From: Streptomyces brasiliensis
GTDB lineage: Bacteria; Actinomycetota; Actinomycetes; Streptomycetales; Streptomycetaceae
NCBI RefSeq assembly: GCF_014647875.1
Contig: NZ_BMQA01000005.1
Location: 124,001-188,000, forward strand
Reading direction: 5' to 3'
DNA: 64,000 nucleotides
Part shown: positions 1 through 9,032 of the stretch, piece by piece
Position numbering within the stretch: position 1 is the stretch's first letter
How the letters are laid out: every line of letters starts with the position of its first letter
The notes under the pieces: model-generated
Seen by the model: only the letters and a program-made list of their open reading frames with translations
Databases searched by the model: none
Told to the model about the DNA's origin: nothing
Position numbers and translations under genes: made by a program

Positions 1-1561
1 GGCGGATGATGCCGACCAGGTCGTTCATCGCCTGCTGGAGTTCCTGGTGCAGGGTGTAGGGGTTCTCGGGCGGCCCTCCGACGGGCTCACCGGCATCGGC
101 GGCCTCCACCTCGGCCGAGAACGGCCGCAGTGCCTCCGCGGCCGCCGTGTCGATCTGGGTATCGTCGACCGCCTGACGCCCGCCCGCCCCGGCCGCGTAC
201 TCCGCCGCGTGCCAGCCCGCCCGGCGCCCGAAGACCAGCAGGTCGGAGAGCGAGTTGCCGCCCAGCCGGTTGGAGCCGTGCATACCGCCCGCGACCTCAC
301 CAGCCGCGAACAGCCCGGGCACCCCGCGCGCCGCCGCGCTGTCGGAGTCGACCGCGATGCCGCCCATCACGTAGTGGCAGGTCGGCCCGACCTCCATCGG
401 CTCCGCCGTGATGTCGACGTCGGCCAGCTCCTTGAACTGGTGGTACATGGACGGCAGCCGGCGCCGGATGACCTCGGCGGGCATCCGGGTGGACACGTCC
501 AGGAAGACCCCGCCGTGCGGGGAGCCCCGGCCCGCCTTCACCTCGGAGTTGATCGCGCGGGCCACCTCGTCGCGGGGGAGCAGTTCGGGCGGACGCCGGT
601 TGTTGTCCGGGTCGTCGTACCAGCGGTCGCCCTCCTCCTCCGACTCGGCGTACTTCTCCTTGAAGACGTCGGGGATGTAGTCGAACATGAACCGCTTGCC
701 GTCGGAGTTCCTGAGCACCCCGCCGTCGCCGCGCACCGACTCGGTGACGAGGATGCCCTTCACCGAGGGCGGCCAGACCATGCCGGTGGGGTGGAACTGC
801 ACGAACTCCATGTTCAGCAGCGGCGCGCCCGCGAGCAGCGCGAGCGCGTGCCCGTCGCCGGTGTACTCCCACGAGTTCGACGTCACCTTGAAGGACTTGC
901 CGATGCCACCGGTCGCGATGACGACGGCAGGCGCCTCGAGCACGAAGAAACGGCCGGTCTCGCGCTCGTAGGCGAAGACGCCGTTCACGCGTGAGCCCGC
1001 GGCGGAGCCGCTGTCGGGCACAGTCTTCAGGATCCGGGTGACCGTGCACTCCTGGAACACCTTCAGCCGGGACTCGTAGTCCCCGGTCTCCCGGTGGTCC
1101 TCCTGCTGCAGTGCCACGATCTTCTGCTGGAGCGTGCGGATCAGTTCCAGGCCCGTACGGTCCCCGACGTGCGCGAGACGCGGGTACTCGTGGCCGCCGA
1201 AGTTGCGCTGCGAGATCTTCCCGTCCTTCGTACGGTCGAACAGCGCGCCCCAGGTCTCCAGCTCCCAGACCCGGTCCGGGGCCTCCTGCGCGTGCAGTTC
1301 GGCCATCCGCCACTGGTTGAGGAACTTGCCGCCGCGCATGGTGTCGCGGAAGTGGACCTGCCAGGTGTCGTGCTCGTTGACGTTGGCCATCGCCGCCGCG
1401 ATGCCGCCCTCGGCCATCACCGTGTGCGCCTTGCCGAACAGTGACTTGCAGATCACCGCCGTACGGGCGCCCCGCTCCCGCGCCTCGATCGCGGCACGCA
1501 GCCCGGCACCGCCGGCACCGACCACGACGACGTCCCACTCCTGTCGGTCGACCACGGACAT
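1..1561 (-). CDS. sdhA: Succinate dehydrogenase flavoprotein subunit SdhA (3' end outside window)
   Basis: FAD-containing subunit that oxidises succinate to fumarate at the inner face of the membrane and passes electrons to the iron-sulfur subunit. About 520 codons are present and the C-terminus lies beyond base 1. The protein opens MSVVDRQEWDVVVVGAGGAG (Rossmann FAD site, about residues 11-20). It then carries HTVMAEGG (about 45-52, the covalent-FAD histidine region of this family), HPTGM (about 255), HYVMGGI (about 397) and GSNRLGGNSL (about 430). The ATG at 1559-1561 follows the sdhC stop by 17 bases, so the two are co-transcribed. SdhB should lie just outside the window. Family known: SdhA/FrdA. 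The Sdh1-type assignment is inferred from the neighbouring membrane anchor. Confidence 0.95.
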   Translation of the reverse strand, partial: MSVVDRQEWDVVVVGAGGAGLRAAIEARERGARTAVICKSLFGKAHTVMAEGGIAAAMANVNEHDTWQVHFRDTMRGGKFLNQWRMAELHAQEAPDRVWELETWGALFDRTKDGKISQRNFGGHEYPRLAHVGDRTGLELIRTLQQKIVALQQEDHRETGDYESRLKVFQECTVTRILKTVPDSGSAAGSRVNGVFAYERETGRFFVLEAPAVVIATGGIGKSFKVTSNSWEYTGDGHALALLAGAPLLNMEFVQFHPTGMVWPPSVKGILVTESVRGDGGVLRNSDGKRFMFDYIPDVFKEKYAESEEEGDRWYDDPDNNRRPPELLPRDEVARAINSEVKAGRGSPHGGVFLDVSTRMPAEVIRRRLPSMYHQFKELADVDITAEPMEVGPTCHYVMGGIAVDSDSAAARGVPGLFAAGEVAGGMHGSNRLGGNSLSDLLVFGRRAGWHAAEYAAGAGGRQAVDDTQIDTAAAEALRPFSAEVEAADAGEPVGGPPENPYTLHQELQQAMNDLVGIIR

Positions 1562-1578
1562 CAGAAGTCCCACCCCAT

Positions 1579-2400
1579 CTAGAAGAAGCGCGGATCGTCG
1601 AAGACACCGGACGCGAGCAGGTACACGTAGAAGTCGGCGAGCGCCACGCTCACCAGTGACGCCCAGGCCAGCTGCATATGACGGGCGTTCAGCCTCCCGA
1701 CGAACTGCCACGCCCGGTATCGCAAGGGGTGTCTGGAGAAGTGTTTGAGCTTGCCGCCTACGATGTGCCGGCAGGAGTGGCAGGACAGGGTGTAGGCCCA
1801 GATCAGCACGATGTTCGCCAGGAACACGAGCGTGCCGAGGCCCATGTGACCCCACGCGTAGTGCTCGTCGCGGAAGGACAGCACGGTGTCGTAGGTGAGG
1901 ACTCCGGCGACCAGCAGGGCGGCGTAGAAGAAGTACCGGTGGACGTTCTGCAGGATCAGCGGGAAGCGGGTCTCGCCGGTGTACTTCGCGTGCGGCTCGG
2001 CCACCGCGCAGGCCGGCGGGGACGCCCAGAAGCTGCGGTAGTAGGCCTTGCGGTAGTAGTAGCAGGTGAGCCGGAAGCCCAGCGGGAAGATCAGGATGAT
2101 GATCGCCGGGGAGATGGCCCACCAGCTGCCGAAGAGGTCGGCGTTCGGGCCGGCGTGCATCGTCTCGCAGTTCCGCGCCAGACAGGGCGAGTAGAAGGGC
2201 GAGACGTACGGCGCCGCGTAGTAGTCCGCGTTCGCGAAGGCCCGCCAGGTCGAGTAGACGACGAAGGCGAACAGACCGGCCGCGGTGACGGCGGGCGCCA
2301 GCCACCAGCGGTCGGTCCGCAGATGCGGTGCGGTGATCGCGGCGCGCGTACGGATGCGTACGCCGCCGCTGCTTCGATGGGGTTCCGTACCAGTGGCCAA
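1579..2400 (-). CDS. sdhC: Succinate dehydrogenase membrane anchor, actinobacterial Sdh1 type
   Basis: A 273-residue membrane protein with about five hydrophobic segments (roughly 33-52, 93-112, 157-175, 188-206, 244-264), encoded directly before sdhA. Cys and His residues sit where a cofactor could bind: C73, C78, H82, H154, H180, H185 and the cluster C207-H208-x-C210-x-H212. From memory, the M. tuberculosis Sdh1 anchor Rv0249c is also 273 residues, and the mycobacterial Sdh1 anchor was shown to hold a membrane-embedded Rieske-type cluster; this gene fits that type. The start is TTG at 2398-2400, with CGGAG about 9 bases upstream. Electrons would pass from SdhA/B to menaquinone here. Confidence 0.85.
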   Translation of the reverse strand: MATGTEPHRSSGGVRIRTRAAITAPHLRTDRWWLAPAVTAAGLFAFVVYSTWRAFANADYYAAPYVSPFYSPCLARNCETMHAGPNADLFGSWWAISPAIIILIFPLGFRLTCYYYRKAYYRSFWASPPACAVAEPHAKYTGETRFPLILQNVHRYFFYAALLVAGVLTYDTVLSFRDEHYAWGHMGLGTLVFLANIVLIWAYTLSCHSCRHIVGGKLKHFSRHPLRYRAWQFVGRLNARHMQLAWASLVSVALADFYVYLLASGVFDDPRFF

Positions 2401-2418
2401 CTTATGACTCCGGTCGGG

Positions 2419-2709
2419 TCAGGGGGCGTGCCGGTCGCGGGCGCCGAGACCCTCGTCGTCCGTGTCCGTCCACAGACTGATGTCGTACGGGGTGTCGGAG
2501 ATGGTGACGAGGTCGGGGCGGCGCGGCTGGGACAGCCCGGGAGCTGCCTCGCGCAGCAGTGCCACGCTCTCGCGCAGATGGTCGGTGTCGGTACGGACGC
2601 GGCGCATCTCGAGTCCGCCGCTCCCGAGGTGCTGCTCGAGCCGGCCGACGGACCGGACCAGGTCTTCTATACAGCGCTGGACTGACGTCAGGTCGTCGTG
2701 CATGGACAT
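2419..2709 (-). CDS. Small conserved hypothetical, helical, first gene of the sdh operon
   Basis: A 96-residue soluble protein without signal peptide or membrane segment. The first half (MSMHDDLTSVQRCIEDLVRS onward to about residue 50) is rich in Leu/Val/Arg/Glu with heptad-like spacing and probably forms a helix or short coiled coil. The C-terminal part, with ISDTPYDISLWTDTDDEG, is acidic. The stop lies 18 bases before the sdhC start, so it is co-transcribed with the dehydrogenase and could be an accessory or assembly factor, but no known domain is recognisable. The start is the ATG at 2707-2709; a second in-frame ATG lies two codons downstream. Confidence 0.7.
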   Translation of the reverse strand: MSMHDDLTSVQRCIEDLVRSVGRLEQHLGSGGLEMRRVRTDTDHLRESVALLREAAPGLSQPRRPDLVTISDTPYDISLWTDTDDEGLGARDRHAP

Positions 2710-3038
2710 GACGTGACCTCACTTCCACGGACCTCGCGGTCCAAGGCGGCAACGTTCATGCGCCTGCGAGTGTTGCGCGTCACACCTGTGGATGTGAAGG
2801 GATGTGCAGCGATTGGCGTATCGCGTTCCCTCGCGCACGCTCGCACGCGCGCTGTGTGTGCGCCGGGGCACGTTCCGCCGCACGGGTGGCCTTGAGGGCC
2901 GCCGTCGCCGTGTCGCTCCCGGCAGTCGGACCCGTTCCCCTTCAGTGGGTCCATAGATCTGATCTGATCAGCTTCCAAAATACCGCCAAAAGTGCACAGA
3001 CCCCACCCAAGTCACCGGGCTCCCCGGAGGTAGCAGAG
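2710..3038. other. Divergent intergenic region (sdh operon / LpqW-like gene)
   Basis: 329 bases between divergent genes, so it should hold both promoters. I see a GTG-N6-GNCAC match at 2770-2783, overlapping an imperfect TCACA...TGTGA inverted repeat (2780-2797), and a ribosome binding site GGAGG at 3026-3030 for the rightward gene. The stretch 2955-3000 is notably A/T-rich for this genome. No credible gene is visible. Confidence 0.5.
2770..2783. promoter_or_regulatory. Possible Crp-type site (GTG-N6-GNCAC)
   Basis: GTGTTGCGCGTCAC matches the consensus GTG(N)6GNCAC that I recall for Streptomyces Crp. It sits 60-75 bases upstream of the first gene of the sdh operon. Only seven positions are specified, so chance matches are expected in a window this size and the call is weak. 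Confidence 0.25.
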
Positions 3039-5237
3039 ATGTCCCACGACGGCGTCGGACTACGCGCGGTCATGCGCTCGGTCGCCTTCCTCACCGCGGG
3101 CGCGCTCGCGGTGCCCGTCCTCGCCGGCTGCGGTTCCGACGAAGAGGTCAGCCGCCCGCTGGCCGGACAGGACATCGCCTCCGCCGCCCGCGACGTGGTA
3201 GCCGACGGCGGCACCCTGCACTGGGCCGTGGACGCGGTGCCGGAGACCCTGAACACCTTCCAGGCCGACGCGGACGCCGGCACCACCGAGGTCGCGCAGG
3301 CCGTCCTGCCGTCGATGTTCCGCCTCGACCAGAACGGCCGCCCGGTCCGCAACCCCGACTTCCTCGAATCCGCCCGGGTCATCGAGACCGAGCCCCGCCA
3401 GGTCGTCCTGTACAAGCTCGACCAGCAGGCCGTCTGGAGCGACGGCCGGGAGATCGGCGCCGCCGACTTCGCCGCCCAGTGGCGCGCCCTGTCCGGCAAG
3501 GACAGCGCCTACTGGACCGCCCGCAACGCCGGCTACGACCGCATCGAGAAGATCGAGCGCGGTGCCAACGACCTCGAGGTCCGGGTCACCTTCAGCCGCC
3601 CCTACGCCGACTGGAAGTCGCTGTTCTCCCCCCTCTACCCGAAGGACGTCATGGGCACCCCGGACGCCTTCAACGACGGGGCGCGCCGCAAGCTCAACGT
3701 CTCCGCCGGGCCCTTCCGCATCCAGAAGGTCGACACCCAGGCCAAGGAAGTCGTCCTCACCCGCAACCCACGCTGGTGGGGGCACCCCGCCAAGCTGTCC
3801 GAGATCGTGCTGCAGGCCGTGCCCCGCGAGCAGCGGGCCGCCGCGCTCGCCGCCGGCACCGTGGACCTCGCCGACGTCGACCCCGCCGAGGCCGAGCGCA
3901 TCACCGTGGCCGCCCGAGCGAACAGTGGTGGCACCCCGTTCCAGGGCGCCGGACGCACCTCCGCCAAGAAGCTGCGCACCTGGGCACTCGCCCACGGCTT
4001 CGACTCCGACAAGATCCCCACCGGCGAGAAGAAGCTGGCCCGCACCATCTCGAAGTATCTGCGCGAGCAGGAGGTGCTGCGCGCCTTCGAGGTCCGCAAG
4101 TCCCTGGAGCCCGCCTACACCCAGCTCGCCATGAACGGCTCCGCCGGACCCCTCGCCGACGAGCGGGTCCGCCGGGCCGTGGCCCGCGCCCTGGATCGCA
4201 AACAGCTGGCCAAGGTCGTCCTGACCCCGCTCGGCCTGCCCGCCGTACCGGTCGGCAGCCACCTGGCGCTGTCCGGCCAGGCCGACTACGCCGACAACAG
4301 CGGTGCCCTCGGCGGCCAGGACACCGCGGAGGCACAGGCGCTGCTCGCCGACGCCGGATGGGTGCCCGGCGGTCCGGTCAAGCAGGAGAAGAAGGCCGGG
4401 AAGGCGGCCGGCCCGCAGGCGACGAAGGACGGCGAGTCCCAGGACGGCGACGGCACGTACATCGTCGGCGAGGACGACAAGGCGCCGCGCGAGACCGCCG
4501 ACGAACCCAAGACCGCCACCCGCGACCACACCGGGCACGACGCGGAGAGCGGCACCCGGCTCGCGCGGGACGGCAAGCAGCCCACGGACAAGCACCCGCC
4601 GCAGGGCGGGGCGCCCGGCGCGTACGCCCCCAAGGGCACCGCCGCCCCCGCGGGCGCCGCGGCCGGTCCGCTGGCCAAGGACGGCAAGGCGCTCACCCTG
4701 CGCTTCGTGCTCCCCTCGGGGCCCGGCTCGCAGAGCCTGCGGTCGGTCGCGGACCGGATCTCGCAGATGCTCGACAAGGTCGGCATCGTCACCGAGATCA
4801 CCAAGGTCCCGGACGAGAGCTACTTCAAGGACCACATCGCCGCCGGACAGTACGACCTCGCCCTTTACTCCTGGCCGTCGACGCCGTTCCCCGCCACCGA
4901 CGCCCGCCCGATCTACGCCAAGCCGGCCGCGGCCGCCGACGGCTCCCTGAACGTCGAGCAGAACTACACCCGCGTCGGCACCGACCAGGTCGACCAGCTC
5001 TTCGACCAGGCCTCCGCCACCCTCGACGAGGACGAGGCGCGCTCCCTGATCCGCAAGGCCGACGCCCGCATCTGGGTGGCGGCCGGATCCATCCCGCTCT
5101 ATCAGCGCCCCCAGCTCATCGGCGCACGGAAGGACCTGGTCAACGCCGGAGCCTTCGGCTTCCAGACGCCTGTCTACGAGGACATGGGCTTCCTGAAGAA
5201 GGGCGCGAAGCTCTCGCCCGGCCCCTCCGGCAGCTGA
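3039..5237 (+). CDS. LpqW-like lipoprotein, family 5 substrate-binding protein fold
   Basis: A 732-residue secreted lipoprotein. The signal peptide ends in VPVLAGC with lipidated C31, and the body has the SBP_bac_5 layout of peptide-binding proteins. No permease or ATPase gene accompanies it. It sits directly before typA, as lpqW lies beside typA in M. tuberculosis (synteny recalled from memory); LpqW is an SBP-fold protein that influences lipomannan/PIM synthesis rather than import. A hydrophilic low-complexity insert of about 100 residues (about 450-545, rich in Lys, Asp, Gly, Pro, Ala) interrupts the domain, which is unusual for a transport SBP. The chosen ATG 3039 has GGAGG nine bases upstream and places the signal peptide at the N-terminus; the reading frame itself stays open much further upstream. 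A role in envelope glycolipid synthesis is inference. Confidence 0.85.
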   Translation: MSHDGVGLRAVMRSVAFLTAGALAVPVLAGCGSDEEVSRPLAGQDIASAARDVVADGGTLHWAVDAVPETLNTFQADADAGTTEVAQAVLPSMFRLDQNGRPVRNPDFLESARVIETEPRQVVLYKLDQQAVWSDGREIGAADFAAQWRALSGKDSAYWTARNAGYDRIEKIERGANDLEVRVTFSRPYADWKSLFSPLYPKDVMGTPDAFNDGARRKLNVSAGPFRIQKVDTQAKEVVLTRNPRWWGHPAKLSEIVLQAVPREQRAAALAAGTVDLADVDPAEAERITVAARANSGGTPFQGAGRTSAKKLRTWALAHGFDSDKIPTGEKKLARTISKYLREQEVLRAFEVRKSLEPAYTQLAMNGSAGPLADERVRRAVARALDRKQLAKVVLTPLGLPAVPVGSHLALSGQADYADNSGALGGQDTAEAQALLADAGWVPGGPVKQEKKAGKAAGPQATKDGESQDGDGTYIVGEDDKAPRETADEPKTATRDHTGHDAESGTRLARDGKQPTDKHPPQGGAPGAYAPKGTAAPAGAAAGPLAKDGKALTLRFVLPSGPGSQSLRSVADRISQMLDKVGIVTEITKVPDESYFKDHIAAGQYDLALYSWPSTPFPATDARPIYAKPAAAADGSLNVEQNYTRVGTDQVDQLFDQASATLDEDEARSLIRKADARIWVAAGSIPLYQRPQLIGARKDLVNAGAFGFQTPVYEDMGFLKKGAKLSPGPSGS

Positions 5238-5243
5238 GGCCCC

Positions 5244-5279
5244 CGTGGCCCTGAGGAGGCCGACCCCCTCGGGGCCACG
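5244..5279 (+). terminator. Hairpin terminator after the LpqW-like gene
   Basis: CGTGGCCCTGAGG pairs with CCTCGGGGCCACG (13 positions, one G.U) seven bases after the stop codon. There is no T run, which is common for Streptomyces terminators. Confidence 0.65.
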
Positions 5280-5378
5280 TAACATGGGGTGAGGCCGTGG
5301 CATGTCAAGCCCGGCAGGGCCCGCGTCACACGGACGTACGCAGAGGGCCTTCCTCACACCCCGGGAGTACGTCGCAAT

Positions 5379-7295
<1,917 letters not shown>

Positions 7296-7317
7296 CGCCA
7301 AAGCCGGCGCAAAAACT

Positions 7318-7360
7318 GAGCCCGGGTGCCCCCCATCGTGGGGGCTCCCGGGCTTTTTGC
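7318..7360 (+). terminator. Intrinsic terminator of typA
   Basis: GAGCCCGGGTGCCCCC pairs with GGGGGCTCCCGGGC across a short loop and is followed by TTTTT. This is one of the few classical stem-plus-T-run terminators in the window. Confidence 0.9.
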
Positions 7361-7590
7361 AACTCCTTTTCGCCGGCCCGATGTCCGAAACGCGGAGATC
7401 GCTGCCCGATAGCCATGTAACACGTCCGTTTCGTGGCCTTCTCGACTCGAACAGTTTGTCCAGATTTTGGAAGGTCTAGGCGGCAGCCGTGACTGAATTG
7501 AGATTTAAGAACTGTGGTCGGGTGTTGGCTCATGGCAGATAGTTAGCCGCGTAGCGCTCGGGTCAATGGGTCACGCGCTGTGGGGACAGC

Positions 7591-7702
7591 GCTCGACTCA
7601 CGAGCACCAGGGGGTGTCTGACCCTCCGTCAGGGGTGTCGGAGGTCGCGGACGGTAACCCCCTCCTGTTGGTGAAGACGTGAAGTCATGAGGAGGAACAC
7701 CC
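7591..7702 (+). promoter_or_regulatory. Candidate riboswitch-like leader with mutually exclusive helices
   Basis: Seen in the sequence: a hairpin GCTCG-actca-CGAGC (7591-7605); a closing helix AGGGGGT 7609-7615 with ACCCCCT 7657-7663; inside it two competing hairpins, CTGAC/GTCAG (7618-7622 with 7628-7632) and CCTCCG/CGGAGG (7623-7628 with 7639-7644). CCTCCT at 7661-7666 is the exact complement of the Shine-Dalgarno AGGAGG at 7690-7695, which serves the short ORF at 7703. The anti-SD overlaps the 3' strand of the closing helix, so only one can form: helix closed leaves the SD free, helix open allows the SD to be hidden. That is the logic of a translational riboswitch or an attenuator. No known riboswitch class is recognised; function is inference. 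Confidence 0.4.
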
Positions 7703-7789
7703 ATGTGCGGTGTCACGAACACCAAATGGGTCGCGACCGCGCCGTCCGGCCGTCCGGACCCCGCCCGTTCGTCCTGCGGTCAGCTCTGA
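7703..7789 (+). CDS. 28-codon upstream ORF before bldKA (leader peptide candidate)
   Basis: ATG 7703 is preceded by GGAGGA at 7691-7696 with a six-base gap, a better ribosome binding site than that of bldKA itself. The peptide begins MCGVTNTKWVATAPSGRPDP and ends RSSCGQL, with Cys at positions 2 and 25, one Trp and no hydrophobic signal sequence. The stop TGA lies at 7787-7789, 113 bases before the GTG of bldKA. It could be a cis-acting leader peptide governing bldKA expression or a small free peptide. Its size makes coding statistics uninformative, so the case rests on the SD and the RNA structure in front of it. Confidence 0.4.
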   Translation: MCGVTNTKWVATAPSGRPDPARSSCGQL

Positions 7790-7799
7790 GACATAGACC

Positions 7800-7821
7800 G
7801 GCCGTTCAGTGTGGCCGTTCA
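7800..7821 (+). repeat. Direct repeat GGCCGTTCA x2
   Basis: GGCCGTTCA occurs at 7800-7808 and 7813-7821, a 13-base period, about 85 bases before bldKA. It may be a binding site for a regulator or part of a second promoter; no factor can be named. Confidence 0.35.
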
Positions 7822-7902
7822 ACTACGCGCGTCCGACTGCGGATTCGCGATTCTCGGAGTACCCAGGGTCTCCTTCACCCATACCTGTGAAACGGACGAA
7901 CT

Positions 7903-8937
7903 GTGACAAGTCCTATCGACATTGAGGACGGCGGGACTTCGGTGGTCGTCGACGGCGAACCGGGGCCGAAGACGAAGACCGAGGACGTCAAGCTCGAGGG
8001 CCGGTCCCCCGGCCAGCTGATGTGGATCCGCTTCAAGCGGGACCGTACGGGCGTGATCTCGGCCTACGTCGTGGGCTTCTTCTTCCTGATCGGCCTGTGC
8101 GCCCCACTGATCTCCAAGCTCTACGGCAAGGACCCGTACACGGTGTTCGCCGACGAGCGCCCCGAACTGTTCGACAGCGCGGGCGTGCCCGTCCAGCCCA
8201 ACGGCGGCATCAGCGGCGACTTCTGGTTCGGACTCGAGCCCGGCAACGGCTACGACGTCTTCACCAAGCTGATCTACGGCATCCGCACCTCGCTGATGAT
8301 CTCCATCGCGGTCACGATCGCGGTCGTCGTGACCGGCATCCTGCTCGGTGTCGCGGCCGGCTACCTGGGCGGCAGGACCGACTTCTTCATCGGCCGTGTC
8401 ATCGACTTCCTGCTCGCGTTCCCCGCCCAGCTGTTCTTCATCGCGAGCATGCCCGTCGTGGTCTCACTGTTCGTCAGTCCCCGTGACGAGACGCCGACTT
8501 ACGTCCGCGTGGTGGCGCTGATCCTGGTGCAGTGGTTCCTCGGCTGGATGAGCCTCGCCCGCATCCTGCGCGGCACTTCGCTGGCCCTGCGGGAACGGGA
8601 GTTCATCGAGGCCGCGAAGGTGAGCGGTGCCTCGTCCTGGCGGATCATCCGCAAGGAGATCCTGCCCAACGTCGTCACGCCGCTGCTGGTGCAGGCGACG
8701 TACATGCTGCCCGCCTTCGTGACCGCCGAGGCCGGTCTGTCCTACCTGGGTGTGGGCATCGTCGAACCGACGCCCGACTGGGGGCAGATGTTCGCCAAGG
8801 CGTCGACCGAACTCGTACTGCGCAACGACATCACCTACATGTTCTTCCCGGGCATCTCGATGATCATCTTCATCGTGGCGTTCAACCTGCTCGGGGACTC
8901 GGTCAGGGACGCTTTCGACCCCAAGGCCGCGCGCTGA
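7903..8937 (+). CDS. bldKA: BldK oligopeptide importer permease (DppC/OppC type)
   Basis: A 344-residue inner-membrane permease: cytoplasmic N-terminus of about 45 residues, first membrane helix about 48-68, a large external loop, then five further helices. The EAA loop EAAKVSGASSWRIIRKEI (about residues 236-253) is the contact with the ATPases. The gene order permease, lipoprotein, permease, ATPase, ATPase matches S. coelicolor bldKA-E (SCO5112-5116), an importer of an extracellular peptide signal needed for aerial mycelium. The start is GTG 7903, with only a weak purine stretch in front, in contrast with the strong SD of the preceding small ORF. Confidence 0.9.
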   Translation: MTSPIDIEDGGTSVVVDGEPGPKTKTEDVKLEGRSPGQLMWIRFKRDRTGVISAYVVGFFFLIGLCAPLISKLYGKDPYTVFADERPELFDSAGVPVQPNGGISGDFWFGLEPGNGYDVFTKLIYGIRTSLMISIAVTIAVVVTGILLGVAAGYLGGRTDFFIGRVIDFLLAFPAQLFFIASMPVVVSLFVSPRDETPTYVRVVALILVQWFLGWMSLARILRGTSLALREREFIEAAKVSGASSWRIIRKEILPNVVTPLLVQATYMLPAFVTAEAGLSYLGVGIVEPTPDWGQMFAKASTELVLRNDITYMFFPGISMIIFIVAFNLLGDSVRDAFDPKAAR

Positions 8938-9032
8938 CCGGCTGGTTGTTCCGTTCGGCTTCAGCATGCACGGAACTTCTTTCACAGCAGTAACTTCCGC
9001 ACTGGTGACACATAGATGGGTAGGAAACTTCA

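Larger units (their letters stand above)
7361..7902 (+). other. Long leader/intergenic region upstream of bldKA
   Basis: About 540 bases separate the typA terminator from bldKA. Bases 7361-7560 are A/T-rich for this genome (several T and A runs) and are the likely promoter zone. A structured segment at 7591-7702, a short ORF at 7703-7789 and a pair of GGCCGTTCA direct repeats at 7800-7821 follow. These are listed separately. Confidence 0.6.

Noticed and set aside
47..994. Plus-strand ORF at the window start
   Set aside because: Antisense to sdhA, which has clear FAD and active-site motifs in the minus frame.
7591..7702. Known riboswitch classes (c-di-AMP, SAM-IV, cobalamin, ZTP, fluoride)
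   Set aside because: The conserved cores of these classes, as far as I recall them, are not present; only the switching architecture is.
7687..7890. 67-codon ORF in the bldKA leader (MRRNTHVRCHEHQ)
   Set aside because: Its ATG overlaps the SD region and has no RBS; the overlapping 28-codon ORF in another frame has the SD at the right distance.
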